DNA of 64,000 nucleotides from Haliclystus octoradiatus (lineage: Eukaryota > Cnidaria > Staurozoa > Stauromedusae > Haliclystidae). Below are positions 12,901-40,306 of the stretch, piece after piece. Each line of letters opens with the position of its first letter. The stretch's first letter is position 1. The stretch covers positions 7,776,309-7,840,308 of the forward strand of contig OU744446.1 in assembly GCA_916610825.1 (NCBI GenBank), read 5' to 3'. Both the position numbers and the translations under genes were made by a program. A model generated the notes under the pieces. It did no database searches. It saw only the letters and a list, made by a program, of their open reading frames with translations, and was not told the origin of the DNA.

Positions 12901-15900
12901 GTAAAACATTTACAGTTTTCACTTACTTGATGCACTTTGAGTTTGAAGGTGTAACGGTTTAAAATATCCTATCCACAGAGACTTCGGCTTCGCTAAACAA
13001 AAATTAAGTTTCTCAATGCTGAGATGGCTCCCTCGTGCCGAAGCTTGCAAAGGCTCGCAAAGGCTCACTGTTAGAATTTCATATGCAAGAAACAGGGGGT
13101 TCTTCTGAATGCGAAAATTTTCGAGTTAACAAACCCAACCAGGAGCGCACCCCAAAATTGCAGGTTTTGCTTGAAAGTTGAAACGATACCCCGAAGTTGC
13201 CAGAGATCTATCGTTTTCTCAGTTTTTGATACTTTGCTTTAAAATACCAATTTGGAGCCTCTCAGCCTCTCTTCACATCATAATATATTTCCTGGTACAC
13301 AACAGCTCTTCTATCCCCGGAGGGGCAACTCCATACTACCCAAAAAGTTCTCGAAATCCTTAAAAAGTTACCCAAAAGTTTCCTAAAACATGAAAATGAT
13401 ACCAAAAATAAAATATAGTTCTTCAAAATTTATTTTTCAAATTTCTCTAGAAATCCAAAAAGTGACACCAAAATTCCAAATTCTGAAATTTATTCCCCAA
13501 CAGGTATTTTTCTCATTTGGATTGTGGGCCCCCAAAAGTGGCACGCCCCATATAGCCGTCATTGGAGTTACACCCGGGATTCTAACGTAAATGAATTGGA
13601 TTGGGTCTGTGTAGATGCGTGCAGAGCCCTGATAGTGACTGATACTCTGACTGTACTATGTATACATTGTATTTTGAGCCTTAATGTCGCTTTGCTTGAT
13701 GGTGGAATTATTTTGGGGAGGAGTGATGCACTTGTAGCCCTGAGGGACTTCATGTACCAGCTATATGGGCACTTGCCATTTGAAGGGGTGCCTTCTTTCC
13801 GGATTCTTGTGAAATGCTACGGTCTCATTATTTTCATAATTGTTGAACTTTTCCTTTGTTTTAATCAGAAAAACATGGAAGTTTCGGATCTTAATTCTCA
13901 CTTTCTATGAATTTTTTCCTGGGTCCTCCTTGATTTCTGAAAATGAACATATAGCTATCAGAGTCCCCCGGGTTTTAGCATAATTTTTGCGTGTACAGCT
14001 CGTGACGTTGTTGCCGTGCTGTTTTATTAGTAGCACAGGTAGTGCTGTTCTTACGAATGAGGACTGTATTTATAATATAAGAGTGTATTTAAAGATCAAG
14101 CATTGAACCACACAAATGAACACAACCAATCTTACTTTACTTTCTTTCTAATGAGGAGTTAGCTCAACACTCCACAAAACTACTGCATAACTTGGCGTAG
14201 CTTGGCATAACTCTGGGCATAACTGACTAACTAATACAAAATCGAACTATTTATAGTACATTATTACGTCATTACAAAAGGTTAATTATTACAATATTAC
14301 TCGTGCTTACATAAAAGGAGGTTAACTTCTCACTAAACGAGGCTATCTGAAATGTTGAAAATAGTTACTTATAATAGTGCGAATAAGTACGGTTTTCGCC
14401 CAAACCAGTGCTGCTGTAGGACTCCCAGAAGTCTCTTGCAAATCCAAAAACAATCGGTGTAGTAGTATACAGCTGTTTGGCCATAGAAAACATCAACCAA
14501 TCATAGAGGGGCATTTTGACTATCAGACAGTTTATTGAAAATAGTCTAAAATCATTTATTATTCACTGTGATATTCTGAACTAATTATAGAACTTGCAGC
14601 GAAAATAACTTTCCGGAACTTTCTGGTTATTTTCTTTTTTTTTTCAAGTTTTAACGAGAAGTTCCTGGAACTAGTTCCGCTACACATTTCAAAATTTATT
14701 TTGACTCAAATCAGTTCTGAATATCATGGTTAATAATTATTGACGATTTACAATAACTCCAGTGAAAGTGTCAATATGATTGATTGATTTTTGCTATGGG
14801 ACTATATTATACTACACAGATTGTAGTAGACATTTGCAACGACGGAGGTCCTTTTTAATGTCTTTTTAAGTACCGTTAATAACAATAGGTGCACCAGTCA
14901 TATTAAAAAATTGTGGACTGTCGCGTACATGATTCAATCTAACACACTAGAGTGCAGAAGAGTGTTTTTTTATTACTTGTTCATGATGTTCAGATAAGAC
15001 TTGCCGACTTATCGACCAATTAATTGATTTGTAAATATGATCAATTCTGAAATCTAGATTAATAAGTATTGCGTGCGAGGTAAGTCATATAAACTCATTT
15101 TACCGCAGGTATTCAATGCATCCAATCTCTAAAACATCAATTTTGTAACTGTGTGTGCCTTGGTGGAACAGTCTATCTGAAGATATTGTCACATTGTCAT
15201 TATCTGCATAATTCAAACATGGCTTGAAACGTTTAACCTTTTTGCAAAGTTCTTAGACTGCAGATTCATGAGATTATATGAGTCTAAATCACATGCAAAT
15301 ATATCTTAATTTAAACTAGAGTTTTTTAAACCAGGCAAGTGAAGTGTAATACATCCTTTATTTGCCTGCCAAGTCTGCTAATATGAAGATATTTGGCAAA
15401 ATGTAACAAATAAAAATAAATAAAAATTCTGAGTTTATAAAGAGGGCTTTATTTGTCGTATGTTCCATTTCCAGACACTATGACGTCATATTATTGAAGT
15501 CGACTTTAATTAATGGATTGTAGTTGTTTTGTTTGTATTTACTTGTATGACTTTCAGACAGCCATATTGTTTTGTTTGTGAAAATCACACTGCCGCTTAA
15601 TTATGATAAACAAAATGCAAGCTATACAATTTGATTTTATTACAAGAATGATTTCCAGAATGATAATGATTTGACGTTATCATTAAAGAGCTATTTATAT
15701 AATCATTAGAAATTCATGAAAATACCATTGTTCAAAGTTGTTCTATACTCTATGGTATTTAATTTGAAGTAGAAGACAAGCTTGGATTTATAACAATAGC
15801 GTATCTAATAGCATACCACAATGTATGGATACGGTGCGTTAATTTTCAAGCGAGATAAATGCAGTGTATTGAAGGTTTCTATTCCAAGAGCATGTCGCAT

Positions 15901-16014
15901 TTTGCAAATGAATTACTCGTATTTATTATAACTGAGGTCGTTTCTTATATGCTGTTTTTACCGTATTTGGAAAAGGAGCAGTTGGAAAAGACATTTTGGA
16001 ATTCGTTCTAATAG
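9912..16014. other. Intergenic, no gene recognised
   Basis: About 6 kb between the left end of the hnRNP K-like exons and the first ARID copy A exon. Open frames (for example at 11614-11928 and 13524-13910) lack motifs and splice context. The block at 12000-12070 (CATAGAGGCTCTG, then CATCCTCTCCCTG) resembles 31855-31945 and marks a dispersed repeat. The 5' UTR exons and promoter of ARID copy A probably lie here but are not visible. Confidence 0.4.
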
Positions 16015-21144
<5,130 letters not shown>

Positions 21145-21769
21145 ATAAGTGATAAATATCCTCATTTATCCATGTATATCCATGTATATATGCTGTATAT
21201 ACGGCTCATAAAGTCTGCATAAAAATGTAATTATATATATATATATTGCTTCTATATCAGAAATCTTTTTGACAAAATAGTCTCCCATTTCATTAGCAAG
21301 TTGTAATTCACTTGAACACGAAGGAAACAACATACGATCCTGATCTTGTTGAGATAATAGTCTACTAGTTACATTGAATAATTTTCGCTGATTGCAAATG
21401 TTTGAAGCAATCAAGTCTCTGTAAAATATTTGACGTGATTTGTTCATTAAATATGTATATATATATTTCTTATATTTTTATAAATTGGAAAGTCTTATGG
21501 CTTTTTGTTGCGACGTCAAATGCGTTCATCCGAACAACGCATAGACATAAATAATTGCGCAACAAAAGTTATAAGACGGTAAACTATACTAGGATCACTC
21601 AACCCTTGAAGGTTTACAAGGCAGAAAACATCTATAAATCGAAGGATTACCCGTTAAAACGATAAATAAGGTTGCTCCTGCTGACCGGGATCTCCCGTTT
21701 GCAAAACGGGGAATACTAGAATCTGCTCTACTTTAAAGTAAGGTTGTTTAATCTTGTCTCACTTATTAG

Positions 21770-22283
21770 GTATCGAAAATATCTGTATGAGTTTGAATGT
21801 CTCCAATCTACAGTCTCCCAGTCAACAAAAGCTATTAATGATGGCAATAGCACAAAGTGTACAACTAGACCAATGACTAATCATAACTCACAAGAAGTTC
21901 AAACTGATCAACCAACCAGAACATCTTCAGTGCAATCTGAAGAATTTACATGGAATAGATCTACGAACTCCAACCAATCCTACGAGACGCAGACACGAAA
22001 GACGGAACCTACAAGTGATTTGGACCTACCAGGATTGGAATTTGTTTCGAATCCTCAGAGTTTAGGGACATCAGATATTACTCCCATTAGGTCGGCACCT
22101 ATAATAAATCTTCCTAGAGCCACATCATGGGGAACTTCATCATGTCAAAATAATGGACCTGATTTACATATAACCGTAACGGATTCAGGAGACTTGGATG
22201 TAGCTATTGATTATAATGGAATTATATATAAAGGAATACTCATTCCTCATAAATCAGATATCACTATGAGTAGTGATGAATAA
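21770..22283 (+). CDS. Duplicated terminal exon of ARID copy A
   Basis: A second 514-nt copy of the terminal exon with its own acceptor (ACTTATTAG) and stop. It begins with the same phase, so exon 19020-19108 could splice to it. Within the exon I see only two amino-acid changes (Ala to Val in the QSTxSQ stretch, Arg to Gly in QSLxTSD). It may be an alternative last exon, a nonfunctional new duplicate, or an assembly artefact joining two haplotypes. Confidence 0.75.
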
Positions 22284-22366
22284 ATAAGTGATAAATATCC
22301 TCATTTATCCATGTATATCCATGTATATATGCTGTATATACGGCTCATACAGTCTGCATCAAAATG

Positions 22367-22369
<3 letters not shown>

Positions 22370-22408
<39 letters not shown>
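22370..22408. repeat. (AT)n microsatellite
   Basis: Pure AT dinucleotide run at the right end of the second tandem unit. A shorter (AT)n lies at the junction of the two units (about 21230-21245). Confidence 0.9.
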
Positions 22409-22412
<4 letters not shown>

Positions 22413-22651
22413 TCTTTGAATAACTCTATACTATACATCATGAAACATTATATATTGTACTTTGTACAACATCAACATGCCATATTGAAACAGAGAAATA
22501 GAGGGATGGTACGTGAGCATTCGGAAGGGCTTTACCGTCTCAATTATTTTACAATGAACATCAACATGTAAAGTCTTCCGAAATTTTTGTAAAAATCGAT
22601 TACGTATTTTTTCGTCTGCCGTCGAATGAAAAATGCTTCATCACTATATGT

Positions 22652-22652
<1 letters not shown>

Positions 22653-22690
<38 letters not shown>
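22653..22690. repeat. (TTA)n tail of LINE
   Basis: About 38 bp of AAT repeats (TTA on the LINE strand) at the LINE 3' end, as expected for microsatellite-tailed L2/CR1-type elements. Confidence 0.85.
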
Positions 22691-22691
<1 letters not shown>

Positions 22692-25300
22692 TGGTATCTA
22701 TCTAACAGCAATTGAGATAGTGCTCGATGTCGTTTGACAGAGATATTTATCAAGTTTGTATATCGGAATGCACAGCTTATTTTTTTTTGTCAATCTCAGG
22801 ATTCTTTTCGGTTTATAATATGAAATTATTGAAGATAAGTAGTTTGGTGCGAGGTTGTTCAGTGCCTTGTAGGTAATTAGGAGTATTTCAAAAGTTAATC
22901 TATGTTCCACTGGCAGCTAGTGCAGATCGAGCAGAGAAGGTGTAACATGGTCAAACTTTCGTATTAGGGTCACAATTCTCGCTGCTGTATTCTGAATTTG
23001 CTGTAATTTTCCCTGGTAATTTTCTGAGTTGTTTAATTGGAATGTTGTATAGCAACTCATTGCAGAAATCTAGTCTTGATGTAATGAGAGCATGTATGAT
23101 AGACTCTGCAGCTTGTCTTGTGAGGTATCTCCTGATTTTGGATATATTGCGTAGATGGTAATAGCATGTCTTGCACACTTCGTTAACTTGACGTTCCATT
23201 AACATTTCAGAGTTAAGAGTGATTCCAATGCTTTTTGCGATTTGCTTTGTGCTGATAATTTGTAGGCCAATCGTTAGATTTGATAATTTCGATTTCACAC
23301 GCTGTTTTCCATTGATAACTATCAGTTCCTTTTTCTGTGTATTAAGTTTCATGTCGTTATGTGTCATCCATGTATCGATACCATGCACACATTGCTCAAT
23401 GCGAGATTTCGCAATGTCCATCTCAGTTGTTGATATTGTTTTGAAGCTGGCGTATAGCTGAATATCATCTGCATATAAATGATACCGAATGCCATGACTT
23501 TTGATGATGTCTCCTAGTGGTGAAATATATGAGAGGAACATAAGGGGTCCTATAGGACGCTCCCTTGTGGAACACCAGATTTGAATGATCGCTTTATTGA
23601 AATGTTTTTTTCCATATGGACAGTGAATGTTCTTCCATCAATGTAGGATTTTAACCAGCTTAAAGCTTTTCCACGTACGGCAAATCTGTGCTCCAAGCGT
23701 GGCGTGAGTATGGTGTGATTGTCTGATTGATGGTATCGAAAGCAGAGGATAAATCAAGTAGAAGAAGAATGACTGTATTTTTGTTGTCTATTTCGTGGAG
23801 TATATCATTGTGGACCCGTACCAATGCTGTTTCCGTACTATGGTTGATCTTGTAGGCAGATTGCATTTGATCGTGAAGGCCGTTTTCTGTCATATGCTGG
23901 TAGATCTGTTGTGCAACCACTTTCTCCATTGCTTTGCTAATGAACTTCAGGTCTGAGATGGGACGGAAGCTCGAAAACTCCAATGTGTTCATGGTTGGTC
24001 TTTCAGACATGGTTTGAGTAATGCATCTTTCATAGAGACTGGGACAAAAGCAGACTGGATCGATAGGTTTATAAGATGTGTGATTACTGGAACTCGAGTG
24101 GGACAACAATATTTCATTACTGATGCGGGTATAGGGTCCATTTCACATGATTTCTTCATTATTCCTTTTACTAATTCTGCTACATCTTTACAGGAAACAT
24201 TAGTGAAATCACGAAACTCCACTGCACAATGTTGTAGGTTCTCATCTGGAAATGGGTTTGCTCTTCCAATGCTTTTCGCTGCTAGATTATTTCGAATGCT
24301 GTCTGTTTTAGCAAGAAAAAAGTCAGCAAACATATCGACCAGATTTTTCATATTGACTGCCAATGGGTATCAAATGTTTTTTTTTTCTCTTTGGTTATGT
24401 CCTTTATGATTTTGAAAAGCTGCTTTTGGTTGCTGCTTGCATTGAATACTTTCTTTGAGTAATAGTCACTTTTTACTTTTGTGATGAGATTATTTACCAC
24501 TGCCGATTGTAGCCTATATTGTTGTTTATCAATAGTATAGTCTAGTTGTTCTCCATTTTCTCTCCAGCAGCCGTCTTTCGGTCTTACCTAGGCGGATATC
24601 TGATGTGAGCCATGGGGCAGAAGGGCGAATAATGATTGTTTTTGTCTTCTGTGGAGCTTATTGATTAAATAAAGTGCCCAATGATTTTTCGTGGGAAGTA
24701 ACAATGTCAGCAACATTTTCCTTGGCTGAGATGTCTTCCACAAAATTAAATTGTGCTATGTTGTTATTAAAAGCTTCGATATTTATGCTTTTCGTGTTCC
24801 GAAAAGTAATACGCTTTTTTAATTGTTTTGATTCTTCTATTTGGAGTTCGCAGTTTACACTAGACGATCAGATAAATTAGGATCCGTTAGACATATCAGC
24901 ACTCTTTCACTTTCTCTAGTTATAATAAGATCCAGGATATGACTTTTCTCATGTGTTGCCTCTTTTACATGCTGGCTCACTGCTTCGCTGCTGTTTATAT
25001 TGTCAACGTGAATGTAATATCTCCAGCAATGACAAGTTCAGAACAGCCAGTGCTTGGTATTATCAATTCCATCAAAGTAGAGAATTCATCGAGGAACATT
25101 TCGAAGGACAACTTACTGTTTTGAGAAGGTGGTGTCTGTAAATCAAAATTATTTGTACTGTTCTATAGTTGGCGTTGAAAGGAATGCGAAAGCTCAAATG
25201 ATTGTAGTTTAATTGATGGAACTATCTTGATTGCTAGGGATGTTTTGAAAGCAATCGCAACTCCACCATCGCGCCCCTCTCTGGCAATATAATAAAAAGT
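22653..25300 (-). mobile_element. L2/CR1-like LINE, 5'-truncated and mutated
   Basis: Read leftwards from about 25300, the end of an APE-type endonuclease (REGRDGGVAIAFKTS near 25280-25240) is followed by a linker (24363-23989, KSCEMDPIPASVMKY). The reverse transcriptase follows (24109-23660 with FRPISDLKFISKAMEKVVAQ and LLLDLSSAFDTI; 23541-22951 with YHLYADDIQLY, and SRLDFCNELLYNIP). Last comes the C-terminal block FEILLITYKALNNLAPNYL (22910-22698). The frame is broken several times. The 3' end abuts a (TTA)n tail (22653-22690). It lies between the two ARID genes. Confidence 0.85.
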
Positions 25301-25987
25301 AAAAAGCAAATACAGTGAATATTTGTAGAGTCATATACAATTTCATTGAGTTACTGTTTCATGCAGTGCCTCAGTTGTTCAAATTGAATCAAATGGCTCT
25401 GGGTGAAATATGTAAGCTAGTAAACAAACATGTTTAAAATGTATAGAAATATTTTGCACAAATTAACAATTCAAAAACAATTTGCCTAACTTTTACAGTA
25501 TTGATAATTATAAAAACATAACATAACTTCATTTAATTAACACATTCCCTCGTCCTTTTATGGCCAGTTTTTTTAAGTTCCTAGATAGAAGTATAAGCAC
25601 TAACTGGCATAGAAATGAAAGCTTTCGATAAGCTATCAAAACCAAACAAATTCAACCGCTAAAATTTCAAATAGTTAAACCTTTTCTCCAAATGAAAGTT
25701 AGCAACATTAGATAATCAGTTAGCTAAAAAGTTATCAAAAATTCAATAATCTGCTCTTTTAAATAGGCAATTAGCAAACATTTAGTCATAAATCTTTCTT
25801 AGTTTCATTTCTTTCTTCACGTTGACGGCTTTTTACGAAATTCTTCAAATTATAGGTAAGAAACATTTTCTTTCCTTTTCAAGTTTTTCCAGTCAGTTTT
25901 CCATAATGAATAACACACATAAGAACATACAAAATATTGTTTAAAGATAAGAATCCATGACTATGTAAGAAAACGATGTTACACATC

Positions 25988-27561
25988 CAGGGGCGGATCA
26001 GTTTTAAAATAGGGTGAGTCTCGAAACTGAAATCGGACAATAAAGGGGCTAAGCCCCGTCCATCTAGGGGGTGCGGGGGCATGCCCCCCGGAAATGTTTT
26101 TGTAATTTCAAGCTCTTAGGAGCTCTCTAAAAGCAGTTTGGTCTCAACTTTACTATATGGAAGCATTACTAAAACACTGGTCATTCAAGACAAAACACAT
26201 TTCCACTTTTTGATTGATGATTTTCGATTTCGTATATTTTTCAAACATTTTTTTACAAGGTCAAGATTAAGATTGTACAAGGCCTTGATTTAATACAGTC
26301 TTCAGAGTATATTGATAATGTAGCTAAGCTATTACAGTCTAAATTTTTTACATGTACAATTGGTATATCTGAAATTACAAAAAGAAATCTATATTGACGT
26401 GAACCATGAGTGAGAATGAGACTGAGAGACTCAACATTGACAGCATGTGAGCTTAGTTATATGTATCAAATATTAACCTCCGTTATTCAGCATAATCAAG
26501 TCCTTTCTCGAAATCTCGGTCCTTTAACATATAGAAGAATGTGTGTATTAAAAAAAGACAAACAGCACGATATTTCAAATCGCAAGGCTTTGACGGTCTG
26601 CCTTCCCCTATTGGCACATTATCATGTACATGTTAATTAAACATATAAACCACCATGCTCAGTCTAAGGCTGTATGAATAAACAAACAGAAACTTTACAT
26701 AGCCATTCTAATCCGTGTCAGAACCTTTAACAATAAATTAACAACATAACCAAACAAAATAATACGTACCTTAAAGCAGTGCATAGCTCCTTCTTGGATT
26801 CTTAGTAATTAGCAGAAATTTAAACAGTAAATGTAAATGTAAATATATTTCAGCATGTAGATTTCCGAATTTACGATAAAAACATTATAAAATATGATTT
26901 TAGCAAAGAAAATAGCGAAAAAGAAGACAACTTCGCCATAAGACGTTGCTGACTGTTGTTGATATTGTCCAAATTACCAGCCTTTCATATGTGCAGGGTA
27001 TATCCAGCCAAATTTAACTTCGTAGCAAAATGTGTGTGCCACAAGCAACATGAAGATTTGTAGTTAAAGCTCCAGACTTTCTCAGACTTGTCCAACAAGA
27101 AATCGATAAGGCGCAGAAGTCTCTGACTAAATCGAGGCATGGTGGGTAAGTCTCAAAAATCACGGTCAAAACTCTGCTAACTATTGCTCTGCCTACGTCA
27201 GACAACGGTCTGCGAGGCCATTTCACAAGTCTCGGGGTAAGTCCTTTTGAAGCTCCTCTACGAGCCGCTCCAATCACACGCAAGAAAAATTTCGGCAGAC
27301 CAATGAAAACATTAGAAAAATATTCAAAATTTGCAGAAATGTAATCGAGGCTTCAGGGTAAGTCCTTTTGTGTATATGAAACCTCAATACCAAACAAACC
27401 AATGAACAACAAGTAAAATGTGGTGTCTGGACTGCGTACAGCTAGAAAAGTCGAATAAAGTCACGAAACATTTCAATCCAAAATTTAGTAAATAAAATGA
27501 ATTTGCAAGAGAAAAAGGGTAAGTCTTGGGACTTTTTAGACTTACCCTCTATCCGCGCCTG
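25988..27561. mobile_element. hAT-type nonautonomous element, 1.57 kb
   Basis: Ends CAGGGGCGGAT and ATCCGCGCCTG form 11-bp terminal inverted repeats with one mismatch. The element is flanked by perfect 8-bp duplications TACACATC (25980-25987 and 27562-27569). The motif GGGTAAGTC recurs inside (near 27147, 27236, 27358 and 27509). Open frames inside (26410-26640, 27014-27283) show no transposase motif, so it is probably a deletion derivative mobilised in trans. Confidence 0.85.
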
Positions 27562-27798
27562 TACACATCCACTCTTTTAATTTCAAAAAGAGAAATATAA
27601 ATTTCCCGATATCAATTTTTCCTCGCAGCTTTTAGTTGATTTAAAAAAGACAAGTGTAAAGCTCTCGACTCAGCCTTCTTCCGGTGACGTCACGACAATA
27701 GGAGAATTGCATACTTGATCATGGATTGTAAAGATCAGAAAATGCTCTGAAAAAACGTACAAAACATTCACAAATCGGGGTTGGCTATGTTCTAAACC

Positions 27799-27981
27799 AA
27801 ATAGTTCATACTTTCCGTGAACTATGCTCTGATAGCACCACTCGAGTCACTTCAGGAGAAAACTCGAAGGCGAAAATTACTCGCCGAGGCGGCTCGTAAT
27901 TTTCTGATGCCTTCTCGTTTTCTCCTTACGTGCCTCTCGTGGTGCTATCAGAGCATAGTTCACGGAAAGTATGAACTATTT
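27799..27981. mobile_element. Long-hairpin foldback element
   Basis: The arms start AAATAGTTCATACTTTCC and pair almost perfectly with the right arm for about 50 bp (TGGTGCTATCAGAGCATAG on the right). A short unpaired middle contains CTCG-rich half-sites. A weaker relative lies at 38115-38245. Confidence 0.7.
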
Positions 27982-27987
27982 GTTTAA

Positions 27988-28200
27988 TAATACATAAGGA
28001 TGGTGACTGAGTCAAAGAAAACACATTCTTAATTTTTGTTACTATTTAGTTTCACGCAGTGTGCGATCATCAGACAGTTGATACTCAAGTATAAAGATAC
28101 TTTGAGTATCAACTGTCTTCTGATCGCACACTGCGTGAAACTATAATAACAGAAATTAAGAATGTGTTTTCTTTGACTCAGTCACCATCCTGATGTATTA
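27988..28200. mobile_element. Foldback made of two Penelope-type terminal arms
   Basis: Two inverted arms of about 100 bp share GTGTTTTCTTTGA, GAATGTG and the hammerhead block with the terminal arms of the Penelope-like element at 34109-36705. No ORF remains between the arms, so this looks like a minimal terminal-arm remnant. Confidence 0.65.
28037..28076 (-). ncRNA. Hammerhead ribozyme, partly decayed
   Basis: On the minus strand: CTGATGA (28067-28073), stem II CGCA/TGCG, GAAA, a two-pair stem III AC...GT, then a cleavage triplet GTA. Stem I is reduced to three pairs (TGT/ACA). The opposite arm (about 28100-28150, plus strand) carries the same motif with a disrupted CTGATGA. Confidence 0.55.
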
Positions 28201-28290
28201 TAGCTCTGCCAATGTTTAATCGGTATTGAACACTATCACATTTGACGATAGATAAATCTATCTTTATTATTATACATTATAATAATATAA
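28201..28290 (+). repeat. LINE 3'-end fragment
   Basis: Shares GAACACTATC-like and GATAGATAAATCTAT-like 3' UTR sequence and a short TTA tail with the ends of the L2/CR1-like LINEs near 22690-22760 and 34018-34100. Confidence 0.5.
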
Positions 28291-28467
28291 TATAATGAAT
28301 GTGGTGAAATATGGATAAAGATATATGATAATAAATATTAATAATGTATAGCTTAATTAAAATTTCGATGCCTAATTTATAACAGATTGTTTGCGTTAGG
28401 AACGTGTGAAAACATTTCCATCATCATTGAAGGCGGGAAAGGAGGTTTACGAGGGAATGATTGAGAG

Positions 28468-28532
28468 CGTATAAAATACCATCCACTGTTTCACGTACTC
28501 TCACAGAGATTTCAAAACGGAATCAAAAAAAG
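28468..28532 (+). promoter_or_regulatory. Possible TATA promoter and first exon of ARID copy B
   Basis: TATAAAAT at about 28470-28477 lies some 30 bp before TTTCACGTACTCTCACAG. A donor-like AAAAAAAG|GTAATT ends a possible untranslated exon at about 28532. A further possible 5' UTR exon is 28652-28698 (acceptor TTCTAG, donor GG|GTAAGT). This is inferred from position and splice signals only. Confidence 0.35.
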
Positions 28533-28821
28533 GTAATTAATATAGAATTCCTACACATGGGCTGGATTGAATATATATTTCAGATTATATTCCTTCACTA
28601 TTTGATCATTCTATATTCGTTTTTGTAATTTTCTTCTAATAATCAATTCTAGGAGAACACTGGGAACAAAGTCTGTTTGATGGGTTCCCAAAAATTGGGT
28701 AAGTTGATCGATCCACAGTTTTCTGTTTCTTTTATTTACGACATGGTTCATAATACATACAGAGTTTCCCAAACCAAAACAATACAATCATAGCAATTTG
28801 TTGGTTTGATGGGAATATAGT

Positions 28822-28907
28822 AGCCTGCTTGCAGACTCACTGTCAAATTGTAAACCAAATCTACCGTTTACCAAATTTACATTTTGACAGCGAGTCTCCG
28901 AGCAGGC
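28822..28907. mobile_element. Small MITE-like foldback
   Basis: AGCCTGCTTGCAGACTC at the left pairs with GAGTCTCCGAGCAGGC at the right; inside, TGTCAAA pairs with TTTGACA. It resembles the foldbacks at 32098-32188 and 33701-33803, which also carry GCAGACTC-type ends. Confidence 0.6.
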
Positions 28908-29377
28908 AATGGGAATAGGGGCACGGGATAACATGCTTTATTGTATAAAACGCTGTTATGTAGGTGTGTTTGTTTGAGGGAAAATAAACATATTTTTAAT
29001 TCCAGACTTGTCAGGCCGACAACTGTAAAATATAATTTGCAAGAGACCGATTATATAGAAACGCCCCCATTCTACTCATCTTAGATGATGTAACTTAATA
29101 ATTTGATCAATGCTTATGGAAGTTGCCTTTGAATTGCATTACAATCATGCAACTGTTTGAGGTGTTCTTAATAGCAGTATAGTCGTCAGGGAAATCGTTC
29201 GTTCATGATACACACAAACATGAAAATGAAAAAACTTATCAGATTAATTAATATTTATATAATATTTATATTTATATAAAATTCTATTCTTGTATCGTTT
29301 GCAGTATATAACGATTACACAATATGCTATATATGTATATGGCTTATTAATGTCAAACAATAAATATCTTTAAACAG

Positions 29378-39202
<9,825 letters not shown>

Positions 39203-39212
<10 letters not shown>

Positions 39213-39430
39213 CCCTACCAGGTATATTATAAGTGGTTAGATTATATACCATGGACTATACAATATACAACTGATGTTAACTATAATGGATAGATTTTAT
39301 TTATAAATTATGTATGTAGACACAACTAGCCCTACCAGGTAAGTGGTTAGATTATTTTATCAGTTATAAATTGATAGATGATACAATATACAACTGACGT
39401 TAACTATAGAATAGATTTTATGCATAAAAT
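39203..39430. repeat. Tandem duplication across the copy B stop codon and 3' UTR
   Basis: ACACAACTAGCCCTACCAGG occurs at 39203 and again at 39320, followed in both by related sequence (AAGTGGTTAGATTAT, AATATACAACTGA, AATAGATTTTAT). The unit is about 117 bp and starts just inside the coding end, so the stop codon TAG itself is duplicated. Confidence 0.8.
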
Positions 39431-40306
39431 ATGTATTTTGCTATGAAGAATAGATAGGTTGTCATGGCTAAAAAAGGAGTACCAAGTTGAAAAGCGTCTT
39501 CTTGAAAACCTGTGTTGTATAACTATCAAGCGAAATATGAATTTTTCATTTTGAATTGAATTTTTCAATTTCTTTGAATTTTATTTAGATTCTATTTCAG
39601 TATTTTATTGATTGATGTTTTAAAATTCATTATTTATGTTCAGTTTGTTTTACAGAATAAGAGTCTATAGTCCCAACTAAATTCTATATCCATGTAGAAT
39701 GTACGCATGTAGATGGATCTTTGGGTTCGTTGAGGTTGTGCTCTCTATACTCATCTTATTAGATTATTATATATTTTACCGGGAGCTGGTATCATCTTCA
39801 AACTTGATAAACTGCATATCTATTTTTTTCCTTGGACATTAGTACAGTGCATGTTAGAATCAAGAAAATCACACTACATACATTGCAAAGAGAAAAACGG
39901 TCAAATAATACGGTAAGATCAATTCATAAGCTGTATGGATGTACAAATAATTACAAGATCAAATCAAAGATTTGGATTTGTGACATACAGAAAGTGCAGG
40001 TGTGGTACTCAAATCAGAAAGCTACTCGCAAGAGTGTAGCATTCATATAGACAAGTCAACAAGTAATCGCATTTTTAATCGTATTGAACTAAGTATTTGT
40101 ACTTTTTCATCCAAATTATTCTAACAGAAAAAACAACCAAGATAATGTATGACGGATGAAATCATGTGAAAAATCGACATGCTGATATTTCTCATATAGA
40201 GTTTAAGTTACAATAATAGTCTTTTATCATTTACAAGCGAATGCAAAATCTTGTGAAACAAGAACTGAAGGGTGCACAATCGAGAGTCATTTCTAATTTG
40301 TTACAA
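39431..40306. other. Convergent intergenic region
   Basis: Separates the 3' ends of ARID copy B (plus) and the UBAP2-type gene (minus), so it should hold both 3' UTRs and polyadenylation sites. I could not fix either site. The open frame at 39832-40050 has no recognisable motif. Confidence 0.4.

Noticed and set aside
13178..13910. Overlapping frames including one of 128 codons
   Set aside because: No motif, no splice-site support, composition like the surrounding intergenic DNA.
13994..14690. Possible solo LTR (TGTACAGC ... GCTACA)
   Set aside because: No matching target-site duplication and no primer-binding or polypurine signal; ends could be chance.
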